41,699 nucleotides of DNA from positions 1 to 41,699 of the forward strand of contig JACDEI010000015.1 of assembly GCA_013816485.1 (NCBI GenBank), in the 5' to 3' direction. Origin of the DNA: Planctomycetota bacterium. Its GTDB lineage: Bacteria > Planctomycetota > UBA11346. Shown piece by piece: positions 24,632 through 33,199 of this stretch. Within the stretch, counting starts at the first letter, position 1, and each line of letters starts with the position of its first letter. A program made the translations under genes and the position numbers. The notes beneath the pieces are model-generated. The model saw only the letters and a list, made by a program, of their open reading frames with translations. It searched no databases and was not told where the DNA came from.

Positions 24632-24690
24632 CTTGAGAGCGGCGACTACGCCAAAATTTGACTCGGCAGGTCGCAGTCGCCGCTCTCAAG
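24632..24690. repeat. perfect 16-bp inverted repeat upstream of argB
   Basis: CTTGAGAGCGGCGACT at 24632-24647 is exactly complementary to AGTCGCCGCTCTCAAG at 24675-24690, with 27 nt between. With the two preceding structures it fills most of the 339-bp gap between the prepilin peptidase and argB. The remaining 24691-24862 contains short direct repeats of GCTTTTTCC (24771-24803) and the argB ribosome-binding site, and nothing else I can identify. Confidence 0.85.
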
Positions 24691-24862
24691 GACTCTAGGT
24701 GGGTTGAGCCGCCCGGAGGAAGCACACCTCCGCACTCGACAAGCGGGCGATGCCCCTATAGTCCGCGCCTTGCTTTTTCCTGGGCTTTTTCCTGCGCTTT
24801 TTCCAGTGCCAGGTTCCTGAGCCAAGCTAACGATACGGCGTCCGACGCCGCGGAGAACTCCA

Positions 24863-25738
24863 GTGGTGGTCGACGAGGCAACGCGCAAGGCCAAGGTGCT
24901 GATCGAAGCGCTGCCCTTCCTCAAGCGGTTCCACAACCAGTTCATGGTGGTGAAACTCGGCGGCGAGCCGATCGAGAATCCCGCGGTGCTCGACTCGCTG
25001 CTTACCGATCTGGTATGGTTGGAGCAGGTCGGCGTCCACCCGATCCTGGTCCACGGTGGCGGCAAATCGATCACCCGCGCCATGGAAGCCGCCGGCCTCA
25101 AGGCGGTCTTCCACCAGGGTCGTCGCGTGACCGACAAGGCCACGGTCGAGATCGTCGAGCGTGAGGTCGATCGTCTCAATGAGCATATCCATGATCGTCT
25201 GTTCGCCCTCGGCGGCGCGGCGATCCAGCTCAGCACGCCACACCTCGCGGTGCAGGGCGAGATCCTCGATCAGGCGCTGGGTTTCGTCGGACGTCCGACC
25301 GCCATCGATCGTGAGCGGCTGGTGCGCTACGCTTCCCGTGGCCTGATCCCGGTGGTGCCGCCGTTGTCGGTGATGCCGGACGGGCAGATCCTCAACACCA
25401 ACGCCGACGACATCGCGCTGGCGGTCGCCAGCGGCCTGGGTGCGGCGAAGCTGGTGTTCCTCAGCAACGTCCCTGGGGTGCTCACCGATCCGCAGGATCC
25501 GGCGACGCGCATCTCCAGCCTGACCGACCGCGAAGTGCGCAAGCTCATCGCTGATGGTGTGATCAAGGATGGCATGATCCCCAAGGTCGAGAGCTGCATC
25601 GCTGCGCTCGAAGCGGGTGTCGGCAAGATCCATATCGTCCAGGCCAGCCAACCGCATGCGTTGCTGCTGGAAATCTTCACCGCCGAAGGCATCGGCACCG
25701 AGTTGCGTCTCGAAACGGTTCGCGCCGCTCGCGCCTGA
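24863..25738 (+). CDS. argB: acetylglutamate kinase
   Basis: ArgB phosphorylates N-acetylglutamate, the committed step of arginine synthesis in the cyclic pathway. It starts with GTG at 24863 after CGGAG and gives 291 aa. Motifs are VVKLGGEPIENP (phosphate-binding Lys), ILVHGGGKSITRAME, NTNADDIALAVASGLGAAKL and a DGMIPKVESCI helix with the catalytic Lys. An N-terminal helix (LIEALPFLKRFHNQ) precedes the kinase core, as in hexameric arginine-inhibited enzymes, so feedback inhibition is likely but inferred. argF follows after 43 bp and rph after that, on the same strand, suggesting one transcript. Confidence 0.96.
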   Translation: MVVDEATRKAKVLIEALPFLKRFHNQFMVVKLGGEPIENPAVLDSLLTDLVWLEQVGVHPILVHGGGKSITRAMEAAGLKAVFHQGRRVTDKATVEIVEREVDRLNEHIHDRLFALGGAAIQLSTPHLAVQGEILDQALGFVGRPTAIDRERLVRYASRGLIPVVPPLSVMPDGQILNTNADDIALAVASGLGAAKLVFLSNVPGVLTDPQDPATRISSLTDREVRKLIADGVIKDGMIPKVESCIAALEAGVGKIHIVQASQPHALLLEIFTAEGIGTELRLETVRAARA

Positions 25739-25781
25739 ATCTTCAATCCCATACGTCCCATTTTGCGGCCAGGAGGCCGCC

Positions 25782-26729
25782 ATGCTCACTCATTTCATCA
25801 GCCTCAATGATCTTACCGCGGACCAGTTCCGCGACCTGCTCGCCGTCGCCGCCTACCTCAAGCGTCGCCGTGCGCAGGGCATCTTGGAATCCGCCCTGGC
25901 CGGCAAGACCCTGGCGATGGTCTTCGAGAAACCCAGTCTGCGCACGCGCCTGTCGTTCGAGGTCGCCATGACCGAACTCGGCGGCCGTTCGCTCTACATC
26001 CGTGGCGAAGAAGTCGGCATGGGCGTGCGTGAGCCGACGCGCGACGTCGCGCGTGTCCTCAGCCGCTACGTCCAGGGCATCATGGCGCGGGTGTTCAAGC
26101 ACCAGTCGATCCTCGATCTCGCGGCGCACGGCAGTGTGCCGGTGATCAACGGCTTGTCGGATGAATGTCATCCCTGTCAGGCGCTGGCGGACTTCCTGAC
26201 CATCCAGGAACACCTCGGCGCCATCACTGGTCTGCGCGTCGTCTTCATCGGTGACGCCAACAACGTCGCGCGCAGCCTCGCACGCGCGGCAGTGCTCGCC
26301 GGTTCGCAACTGGTGCTCGCCTGTCCGAAGAATTACGCCTTCACCCAGGCCGACATCGCGTCGTTCGGGTCGGCGTGGGGAAAACAGGTCATCCAGGTCC
26401 ACGATCCGGTCGAAGCCGTTGCTGGTGCACACGTGCTCTACAGCGACGTGTGGACCAGCATGGGCCAGGAGGCCGAAAAAGCCGAGCGTCTGCAAGCCTT
26501 CCACGGCTACCAGATCAACGACACGCTGATCGCCAAGGCGCGTGGCGACGTGCGCATCATGCACTGCCTGCCGGCACATCGTGATGAAGAGATCACCGAC
26601 AGCGCGGTCGATCACCAGCGTTCGATCATCTTCGATCAGGCAGAGAACCGCATGCACGCTCAAAAGGCGATCCTGCGCTTGTTGATGGCGAGCGACGGCG
26701 CCGCCGTGATCGCTGCCGCGCGTACCTGA
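25782..26729 (+). CDS. argF: ornithine carbamoyltransferase
   Basis: This enzyme transfers the carbamoyl group of carbamoyl phosphate to ornithine, forming citrulline in arginine synthesis. The ATG at 25782 follows a perfect AGGAGG at 25771-25776; the frame upstream is overlap with argB. The 315-aa product has the carbamoyl-phosphate motif KPSLRTRLSFE (Ser52-Arg56), the HPCQALAD motif (His130-Gln133) and the ornithine-binding MHCLPAHR (His261-Pro264). Length and motifs fit the anabolic enzyme. Close spacing with argB argues for a shared operon. Confidence 0.97.
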   Translation: MLTHFISLNDLTADQFRDLLAVAAYLKRRRAQGILESALAGKTLAMVFEKPSLRTRLSFEVAMTELGGRSLYIRGEEVGMGVREPTRDVARVLSRYVQGIMARVFKHQSILDLAAHGSVPVINGLSDECHPCQALADFLTIQEHLGAITGLRVVFIGDANNVARSLARAAVLAGSQLVLACPKNYAFTQADIASFGSAWGKQVIQVHDPVEAVAGAHVLYSDVWTSMGQEAEKAERLQAFHGYQINDTLIAKARGDVRIMHCLPAHRDEEITDSAVDHQRSIIFDQAENRMHAQKAILRLLMASDGAAVIAAART

Positions 26730-26763
26730 ATTCCGTATCTCCATCACAACAATAAGAGACCGC

Positions 26764-27453
26764 ATGCCCCTTCGTCCGCTCAGCTTCCAACGCAAGTACG
26801 TCAAACATCCCGCGGGCTCATGCCTGGTGTCGTTCGGTGAGACTCGCGTGCTCTGCACCGTCTCGATCGAAAAAGAGGTCCCGCCGTTTCGTCGTGGTTC
26901 GGGCGGCGGCTGGCTGACGGCTGAGTACTCGATGCTGCCCGGCTCGACCACCCCGCGCAAACGCCGCGATGGTCCCAAACAAGATGGCCGCAGTGTGGAG
27001 ATCCAGCGCCTGATCGGTCGCAGCCTGCGCGCGGCGGTCGACCTCGACAAGCTCGGCGAATGCACCATCGCCATCGATTGCGACGTCATCCAAGCCGATG
27101 GTGGTACGCGCACCGCGTCGATCACCGGTGCCTGGGTTGCGCTCTATGATGCGTTGACCGTGCTGGCCACCCAGCAGGGCAAGGCCGGTCCGCAGCATTA
27201 CTTGCTCGGGCAGGTCGCCGCCATCAGCGTCGGCATCGTGGGCGGCCAGATCGAAGTGGACCTCGACTACATCAAGGACAGCAAGGCCGACGTCGACATG
27301 AACGTGGTCATGCGCGGCTCGGACTTCATCGAGGTCCAGGGCACCGGTGAACACGGCGTCTTCGCCCGTTCCCAGCTCGACGCCCTGCTCAACGCCGCCG
27401 ACGGTGCGTTGGCGCAGATCCAGATCGCCCAGCGCGCCGCGCTCGGCATCTGA
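26764..27453 (+). CDS. rph: ribonuclease PH
   Basis: RNase PH is a phosphate-dependent 3' exonuclease that trims tRNA and degrades structured RNA as a hexameric ring. The 229-aa product begins with MPLRPLSFQRKYVKHPAGSC. It shows SFGETRVLCTVSIEKEVPPF, GGGWLTAEYSMLPGST, KQDGRSVEIQRLIGRSLRAA, DCDVIQADGGTRTASITGAW and DLDYIKDSKADVDMNVVM. All family hallmarks, including the phosphate-binding GGTR, are present. It follows argF by 34 bp. A palindromic repeat begins 21 bp after the stop. Confidence 0.97.
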   Translation: MPLRPLSFQRKYVKHPAGSCLVSFGETRVLCTVSIEKEVPPFRRGSGGGWLTAEYSMLPGSTTPRKRRDGPKQDGRSVEIQRLIGRSLRAAVDLDKLGECTIAIDCDVIQADGGTRTASITGAWVALYDALTVLATQQGKAGPQHYLLGQVAAISVGIVGGQIEVDLDYIKDSKADVDMNVVMRGSDFIEVQGTGEHGVFARSQLDALLNAADGALAQIQIAQRAALGI

Positions 27454-27473
27454 ACGAGCAAGGCAGGACAACC

Positions 27474-27617
27474 AGCCGCAGACACAGAGGTGGGAAGAGG
27501 GCCGCAGAGCAGACAGGTCACGATTTTCTGACCTGATTGCTCCGCGAGCCTTTCTTACTTCTCTGCTATCAATCCTCGCCTCTGCGGCCCTCTTCTTACC
27601 TCTGCGTCTCTGCGGCT
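27474..27617. repeat. imperfect inverted repeat, 37/39-nt arms, CCGCAGAG units
   Basis: The left arm (27474-27510) and right arm (27579-27617) pair at about 34 of 39 positions, with a 2-nt indel. The units CCGCAGA/CACAGAGG resemble, but are not the same as, the CCGCCGAG units of the MITE-like elements. The 68-nt middle part contains a second small hairpin (CAGGTCA at 27514-27520 with TGACCTG at 27529-27535). The whole lies in the 227-bp gap between rph and murJ. It is more diverged than the other palindromes and may be older. Confidence 0.85.
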
Positions 27618-27680
27618 ACCGGGTCGAACCACGGTGATCCTCGTTGCGATGGGCGCTGGTGTCCCCAGGCTCCGCTTTCC

Positions 27681-29195
27681 ATGAACCTCGCGCGCCGCGT
27701 GTTCACCGTCAGTGGTTGGACGTTCATCAGCCGTATCCTCGGCCTGGTGCGCGACCGTCTGTGGGCTGGCGCGATGGGCGGCTCGCTGCTGCTCGACTGT
27801 TTCCTCATGGCGTTCGCGTTGCCGAACCTGCTGCGCAACTTGTTTGGTGAGGGGGCGCTCTCCGCCGCGTTCATTCCGCGCTACGTGCAGTTGAAGGATA
27901 AGGATCCAGCGGCGGCGGAGCGTTTTGCTGGCGCGGTGCTGACGCGTCTTGCTGTCGGCCTGACGCTGGTGTCGGTGGTGGGTTATCTGGTCGCTGCCGG
28001 CATGTTGTGGTGGGGGAGCGGCCGCGCGGTGATCATCGCCGCGATGACGTTGCCGCAGATCCCGTTCGTCATTTTCATTTGTGTCGCGGCCATCCTCTCG
28101 GGCATCCTCAATGGCCGGCGGCATTTCTGGGCCGCGGCGGCGGCACCGGTAATCCTCAACCTCTGCCTGATCGCCACGGTGTTCATCAGTCCCGACGAAG
28201 AAGCGTGGACGTTGCCGTACGCGGTGCTCGCCGCCGGCATCCTTCAGACAGCGCTGCTGCTAGCGTGCCTGCGCAGCACCGGCGGTGTGCCCCCGGTGGT
28301 GACTGCAGCCGACGACCAAGTGCGCGAACTGCGGCGTGCCACCGGGCCGAACCTGCTGGCCAGCGGCGCCTACCAGCTCAACGCCTACCTCGACAGCGTC
28401 ATCGCGCTCATCTTTGTGCCCGGCAGTGGCGCGGTAGCGATCCTCTACTTCGGCAACCGCCTGCTCCAGTTCCCCATGGCGCTCATCGGCCACGGCGTCA
28501 CCACCGCGGCGTATCCAGAGATCGCCAGCCGCGCGGCGGAAAGCTGGCAGGCGACGGGAGAGGGACTGCGCGCAGCTTGCCGTATGCTGGCGTTCTGGTT
28601 GCTGCCGGCGGCGGTTGGTCTGCTGGTTACCGCCGAACCGTTGGTGCGCACCATCTACCAGACCGGCTCGTTCGACGAATCATCGGTCCACCGCACGGTG
28701 CTGGTGACGCAGATGCTGGCCCTGGCGCTGCTGCCGATCTCGTTGTCGAAGCTGCTCATGCGCGCCTTTCATGCGCGGCGCGATCAACGCACGCCGATGC
28801 GCATCAGCCTGGCGATGGTGGCGCTCAACTTGGTGCTCAACCTGGTACTGGTGCAGACCTGGATGCAGGAGGCCGGCCTCGCGCTCGCCACCGCGCTGTC
28901 GAGTGTCGTCGGGTGCGGCATCTACCTGGTCCTGCTGCACCGTCGTGGCACCGGCCCGCTGATCGCTTGGCGTGGCCTGCTGCGTCCGCTGCTGGCGGCG
29001 GTGGTGATGGCCGGCGGCGTGCTCGCCGTGCTATGGTGGTGGCCGCAACCGTCTGGGCATGGCTCGGGCATGGCGGCACTGCGCCTGGGCGGTGCGGTGG
29101 TGCTCGGCATGGCGCTTTATGTCGCCATCGCCGGCACCGCCTGGCTGCGTCGACGCGGCCGTCCTGTGGCCGCGGAACCGGTCGAGCTGTCGTGA
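27681..29195 (+). CDS. murJ: lipid II flippase MurJ
   Basis: MurJ (MviN) flips the peptidoglycan precursor lipid II across the inner membrane. The ATG at 27681 (MNLARRVFTVSGWTFISRIL) gives 504 aa with about 13-14 hydrophobic segments, the family norm. Hallmarks are GLVRDRLWAGAMG, LPNLLRNLFGEGALSAAFIP and the later LYFGNRLLQFPMALIGHGVT and LLMRAFHARRDQRTPMRISL. The frame is open upstream through the palindromic repeat, but that part is not MurJ-like. The ECF sigma gene follows after 73 bp. Presence of MurJ indicates peptidoglycan synthesis in this organism. Confidence 0.96.
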   Translation: MNLARRVFTVSGWTFISRILGLVRDRLWAGAMGGSLLLDCFLMAFALPNLLRNLFGEGALSAAFIPRYVQLKDKDPAAAERFAGAVLTRLAVGLTLVSVVGYLVAAGMLWWGSGRAVIIAAMTLPQIPFVIFICVAAILSGILNGRRHFWAAAAAPVILNLCLIATVFISPDEEAWTLPYAVLAAGILQTALLLACLRSTGGVPPVVTAADDQVRELRRATGPNLLASGAYQLNAYLDSVIALIFVPGSGAVAILYFGNRLLQFPMALIGHGVTTAAYPEIASRAAESWQATGEGLRAACRMLAFWLLPAAVGLLVTAEPLVRTIYQTGSFDESSVHRTVLVTQMLALALLPISLSKLLMRAFHARRDQRTPMRISLAMVALNLVLNLVLVQTWMQEAGLALATALSSVVGCGIYLVLLHRRGTGPLIAWRGLLRPLLAAVVMAGGVLAVLWWWPQPSGHGSGMAALRLGGAVVLGMALYVAIAGTAWLRRRGRPVAAEPVELS

Positions 29196-29268
29196 TCCAA
29201 CCCCTTGGCTGTGAGTGGGCTGTAGACGGATCGGCACCACTATCGCGGTTTCCTGCAATGGTGTGTGG

Positions 29269-29853
29269 ATGACCACAGCCCTCGATCCCGGCCAGCTCGA
29301 CGCCTTGGTGGTGTCAGCTCAGGGTGGTGACCGCCAGGCTTTCAGCCGGGTGGTGGTGGAGGTCTATCCTCAACTCGCCGGCTTCCTCGCCTTCCATGCG
29401 TCGTCGCCGGAGTTGATGGACGAGATCCTCCAATCCACCTTCGTCGCGGCGTTCCAGCAGCTCAGCGACTACGAACCACGCGGCACCTTTGCCGGCTGGC
29501 TCAAGGGCATCGCGCGCAACCTGCTGCGACGCGAACTCGGCCGGCGTGCGCGTTTGCATGGCACCGATCGCGCGGCGATCGAGGCGTTGCTGGCGGATGC
29601 GGCCTTGCAGGAAGTGGACCCCGACGGTGATGAGGACGCGCGGCGCGATCTGCTCAGTCGCTTGCGTGGTTGCCTCGACAAGTTGTCACCGCGCATGCGC
29701 CTGATCGCCGAACGGCGTTTCGTCGACGACGTGCCGCTGAATGTGCTCGCCCAGCAGTTCAAGCAGACGCGCGCCAGCCTAGCCAAGATCATCTTCACCG
29801 TGCGTCGCGATCTGCGCGCCTGTGCGGAACGCGCACCTGGGGCGACGCCATGA
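29269..29853 (+). CDS. ECF-type RNA polymerase sigma factor
   Basis: A 194-aa sigma factor starting at the ATG at 29269 (MTTALDPGQLDALVVSAQGG). Region 2 shows MDEILQSTFVAAFQQLSDYE and GTFAGWLKGIARNLLRREL. Region 4 (about 145-190) contains LSPRMRLIAERRFVDDVPLN and LAQQFKQTRASLAKIIF as the helix-turn-helix. The DALVxxAQGGDRQAF start and layout resemble the planctomycete/verrucomicrobial ECF groups. The last bases overlap the FecR gene as ATGA, giving a sigma/anti-sigma pair. It differs clearly from the sigma factor at 7964-8527, so the two should read different promoters. Confidence 0.92.
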   Translation: MTTALDPGQLDALVVSAQGGDRQAFSRVVVEVYPQLAGFLAFHASSPELMDEILQSTFVAAFQQLSDYEPRGTFAGWLKGIARNLLRRELGRRARLHGTDRAAIEALLADAALQEVDPDGDEDARRDLLSRLRGCLDKLSPRMRLIAERRFVDDVPLNVLAQQFKQTRASLAKIIFTVRRDLRACAERAPGATP

Positions 29854-31646
29854 GCGACGATCGTCGTTTCCTGGAACTGGCGGAGGTCTACCTCGACGAC
29901 GACCTGTCGGCCGGTGAAGCGGCGGAGCTGCGCGCCCTGCTGGAGGCCGATCCCGCGCTGGTCCAGCGTCTCCATGGCCTGCTGCGCGATCAGGTGGTCT
30001 GCCGCACGGCGCTACGGCCAGCCGATCCCCAGGCGATCCGTGAACGCACCCAGCGCATGCTCGACTCCTGGCGTCCGCAGAGTGGCGAGATCGCCGCGCA
30101 GGCGGTGTTTGCGCGTGTCGATCAGCGCCGTCGCGTCGCGTTGGTGCTGCGTTGGAGCAGCCTCGCCGCCGCGGCGTTGGTGTTGGTCCTGATCGTTCCG
30201 CTGGTGCTCGATTGGGCCCGTCGACCGGTGGCCGAGCCCGATGGCCAGGCGCCAGTCATTAGTGCGTTGGCGGGCGAGGTGCACCTCGGCGCGCTGGCGC
30301 TCACTGCTCCTGGGGAACGCATTGGTTATGGCGGTTCGTTGCGACTGGGCGCAACCGGCAGTGCGACGTTGACCTGGAGTGATGGCACGCGGCTGACGCT
30401 GGCCAATGACACCACCGTGACGCGCCTGCCGGCTGCCGGCCAACGATGGCAGCTCGCCACCGGTGCCGTCACAGTGGTCGCGGCGAAACGCCCATCCGAT
30501 CAGCCGTTTGAGATCATCTGTCCCGATGCGACCGTACGCGTCGTCGGTACCGCGTTCGGGGTGCGGGTGGTCGACGGCAGCACCAACCTGGAGGTCGATG
30601 AGGGCCTCGTGCGGCTGACCCGCACCGTCGATGGCGTGTCATCGTTGATCGGTGCCGGTCAGCGGATCGCCGCGACGCGTCTGCCCTTGCCGACGCCGGT
30701 GGTGATGTCGGTTGATCATCTGGCGGCACTGCGTGCCGCCATCGCTGCCGGGCGCGAGCCGTGGGCGTCATCCCATGCTGCGTTGCGGCGCGAAGTGCCC
30801 GAGTGGTTGGCGGACACGCCCCCAGGACCCACCACCGTGGTGGTGCCGGCCTACAACGACGGCAATCCGGAACACACCGCCGCGCGGCGTTTCCTCCATC
30901 AGCTCATGCGTCCGCTCATCGGCCTGGCGCTCGCTGCACGTCTCGAAGGCGATGCGCAGGTGGAGGCCGCCGCGCGTGCCCGGTTGGTGGCGGCGACCTC
31001 CATCACGCTCACCGGCCCGGACGCCGGCACGCTCAGCAACGACATGCTGGTGGTCTTCGGGCTTCAGGCGGCGGACCTGCTGCGCGGCCTGCCAAGCTGG
31101 CAGCCGGAGGACAGCGCCCGCATCGAGGCGTGGATCGAACGCGACCTGCAACCACTGGCCGAACGTTGGCAGCTCAACGCCAGGATGTCGAGCCGGTGGC
31201 GTGGGAGCGCCGCGCTTATCAGCATCGCCGCTTGGCGTGGTGACCAGTCGACGGTACTGGCACTGATGGGCGATCTGCGCACTTCGATCGCTGCGCAGTT
31301 CACCGAGCGCAACCTCACCAGCCTGACCGCCGACGTGGTCGAGGACCAGACGTTGTTCCAGGCCCTCAGCCACGCGCTGTTTGCCGCCGATGTTGCCCGC
31401 GTCGCCGGCGGCGACATCACTCCACCGCCGGTGGAGTGGACGCGTGCGCTGGAGCTCTACCTCGCGGGCCTGGGACGGAGCACGGAGACGGCACCACAGC
31501 AGCGCAACTTCCTGCGCGCGCTGACGGGCCCGCGGCCCTGGCGCTCACCCGACGCGGCCGGGCTGATCAAGGACACCGACCTACGCTATCACACCTACGC
31601 CTGGTACTTCCCGATCCTGGTGGCGCATGACCCCCGTTGGGAGTGA
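29850..31646 (+). CDS. FecR-type anti-sigma protein fused to an alginate-lyase-like domain
   Basis: A 598-aa single-pass membrane protein coupled to the ECF sigma gene. Residues 1-100 form a cytoplasmic anti-sigma-like helical region (FLELAEVYLDDDLSAGEAAE). A transmembrane segment lies at 102-122. The FecR domain covers about 135-265, with LTWSDGTRLTLANDTTV and DATVRVVGTAFGVRVVDGST. The remaining 300 or so residues are helical and resemble the alpha/alpha-toroid of alginate-lyase-family proteins (AARRFLHQLMRPLIGLALAA, LNARMSSRWRGSAALISIAA). A catalytic Asn/His/Tyr set of the usual type is not evident to me, so it may bind rather than cleave a polysaccharide. The lyase resemblance is from pattern recognition only. 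Confidence 0.78.
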   Translation: MSDDRRFLELAEVYLDDDLSAGEAAELRALLEADPALVQRLHGLLRDQVVCRTALRPADPQAIRERTQRMLDSWRPQSGEIAAQAVFARVDQRRRVALVLRWSSLAAAALVLVLIVPLVLDWARRPVAEPDGQAPVISALAGEVHLGALALTAPGERIGYGGSLRLGATGSATLTWSDGTRLTLANDTTVTRLPAAGQRWQLATGAVTVVAAKRPSDQPFEIICPDATVRVVGTAFGVRVVDGSTNLEVDEGLVRLTRTVDGVSSLIGAGQRIAATRLPLPTPVVMSVDHLAALRAAIAAGREPWASSHAALRREVPEWLADTPPGPTTVVVPAYNDGNPEHTAARRFLHQLMRPLIGLALAARLEGDAQVEAAARARLVAATSITLTGPDAGTLSNDMLVVFGLQAADLLRGLPSWQPEDSARIEAWIERDLQPLAERWQLNARMSSRWRGSAALISIAAWRGDQSTVLALMGDLRTSIAAQFTERNLTSLTADVVEDQTLFQALSHALFAADVARVAGGDITPPPVEWTRALELYLAGLGRSTETAPQQRNFLRALTGPRPWRSPDAAGLIKDTDLRYHTYAWYFPILVAHDPRWE

Positions 31647-31777
31647 GTTGCCATCAGCGCGCTGATCCGCCACAAGCATCTGTCAGTCAAGGTTCTCCAA
31701 GAAACCGGGAACCCATCGTTAGGCCCGCCGCAATGGCTGTGAGCGGGTCCATTGCCCGCGGTCACAAGGAACCACCC

Positions 31778-33199
31778 ATGACCCCGTCCTGGCTCCTGCC
31801 CCGCCGCACCTTCCTGAAGAGCGCGAGTGCCTGCATCGCGCTGCCGTTCCTTGATGTGATGATCCCGAACAACCCCGCGCGCAAGGCCACCGGCAAGCCG
31901 CCGGTGCGCCTCGGGTGGTTCTACGTGCCCAACGGCGTGGTGCAGGCGAACTGGAATCCCAAGCAGCCTGGCGCGCTGACTGAACTGCCACCAATCCTCA
32001 AGCCGCTCGACGCGATGAAGGATCGCATGCTGGTGTTGTCCGATTTTTCCGCGGCACACTGCATCGGTGTCGGTGGCTCGCATGAGCCCACCGGCGGCGG
32101 GATCCTCACCGGCCACAAATGTAAACACTCGGAGGAGCCGGAGGTCGGCGGTCCGTCGATCGACCAGATCGCCGGCCGCATGATCGGCGACCAGACTCCG
32201 GTGGATGCGCTGACTCTGGGCGTCGATCCCGGACATCGCGGTGATCACGGTTACAGCGGCACCTACATGTCGCACATGTCCTGGCGCAGCCCGACCACAC
32301 CGGCGGCGCTGGAGATGGATCCGAAAGCGCTGTTCGATCGCTTGTTCCAGGGTCGCCCGCTTAAGGCCCCGTCGTGGGACAAGGCCAAGGCGACGGCCGG
32401 CAAGCCCAAGGTGGAGAAGCAGAATCCCGACGACCGCGTTGGCGCCAGCATCCTCGACCTGATGCGTGAGGACGCGCGCAAGCTGATGGGCAACCTCGGC
32501 TCGAACGACCGTTCGAAGATGGAGGGCTACCTCGACGGCATCCGCAGTATCGAGCGCCGCCTTGACCTCGCGGAGAAGGATTCTGCCGAAGCCGCCGCGG
32601 CCGGCGGAGGCACGGACAAGGGCAAGCCCAAGGCTCCTGGTGCCGGTGCGCCGCCGGAACTGATGATCCCGACTAAGGCCGGCAAGCCGGCGCTCTATGC
32701 CGATCATGTCAACCTCATGCTCGACCTCCTGACGATGGCGTTCTGGACCGACACCACGCGCGTCGCCACCTTCATGTTCAGCTTCGAAAAATCCGGCCGC
32801 GCCTATCCAGAACTGGGAGCACCTGGCTCCCACCACGGCTACTCGCACCACAACAGCAAGGCGGAGAACCTCGACGCCTTAACCAAGATCAATACGCACC
32901 ATGTGTCGTTGTTCGCGCGCATGCTGAACAACATGTCCAAGCTGAAGGAGGGGGACGGCACCCTGCTGGACAACGTGGCGTTCATGTACGGTTCGGGCAT
33001 CGGCGACGGTGACAAGCACACCCGCGACCAACTGCCGATCCTGCTCGCTGGCGGCGGTGGCGGCGCGATCAAAGGCGGCGCCCACATCGCCTTCGGCAAG
33101 AAGACCCCGATCTGCAACCTCTACCTCGACATGATGGCGATGGCTGGATTGGAGATGGAGAAGTTCGGTGACAGCACGGGACGGTTGGCGTTCAAATGA
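31778..33199 (+). CDS. DUF1552 family secreted protein
   Basis: A 473-aa protein starting at the ATG at 31778 after AAGGA. It opens with a Tat-like signal (LPRRTFLKSASACIALPFLD). The DUF1552 pattern is clear: RLGWFYVPNGVV, LKPLDAMKDRMLVLSDFS, THEPTGGG-like HEPTGGGILTG, PSIDQIAGRMIG, ILDLMREDARKLMGNL, MEGYLDGIRSIERRL, TDTTRVATFMFSFEKSGR and LLDNVAFMYGSGIGDGDKH. Function is unknown. It resembles DUF1501 proteins, which are related to sulfatases/phosphatases. Genes of this family are almost always next to DUF1592-type cytochrome genes, as here, where the stop overlaps the next start by ATGA. Confidence 0.92.
   Translation: MTPSWLLPRRTFLKSASACIALPFLDVMIPNNPARKATGKPPVRLGWFYVPNGVVQANWNPKQPGALTELPPILKPLDAMKDRMLVLSDFSAAHCIGVGGSHEPTGGGILTGHKCKHSEEPEVGGPSIDQIAGRMIGDQTPVDALTLGVDPGHRGDHGYSGTYMSHMSWRSPTTPAALEMDPKALFDRLFQGRPLKAPSWDKAKATAGKPKVEKQNPDDRVGASILDLMREDARKLMGNLGSNDRSKMEGYLDGIRSIERRLDLAEKDSAEAAAAGGGTDKGKPKAPGAGAPPELMIPTKAGKPALYADHVNLMLDLLTMAFWTDTTRVATFMFSFEKSGRAYPELGAPGSHHGYSHHNSKAENLDALTKINTHHVSLFARMLNNMSKLKEGDGTLLDNVAFMYGSGIGDGDKHTRDQLPILLAGGGGGAIKGGAHIAFGKKTPICNLYLDMMAMAGLEMEKFGDSTGRLAFK

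Noticed and set aside
28007..29272. 421-codon plus-strand ORF within murJ
   Set aside because: It overlaps MurJ in another frame, and its Arg/Ala/Gly/His-rich product has no family motifs.
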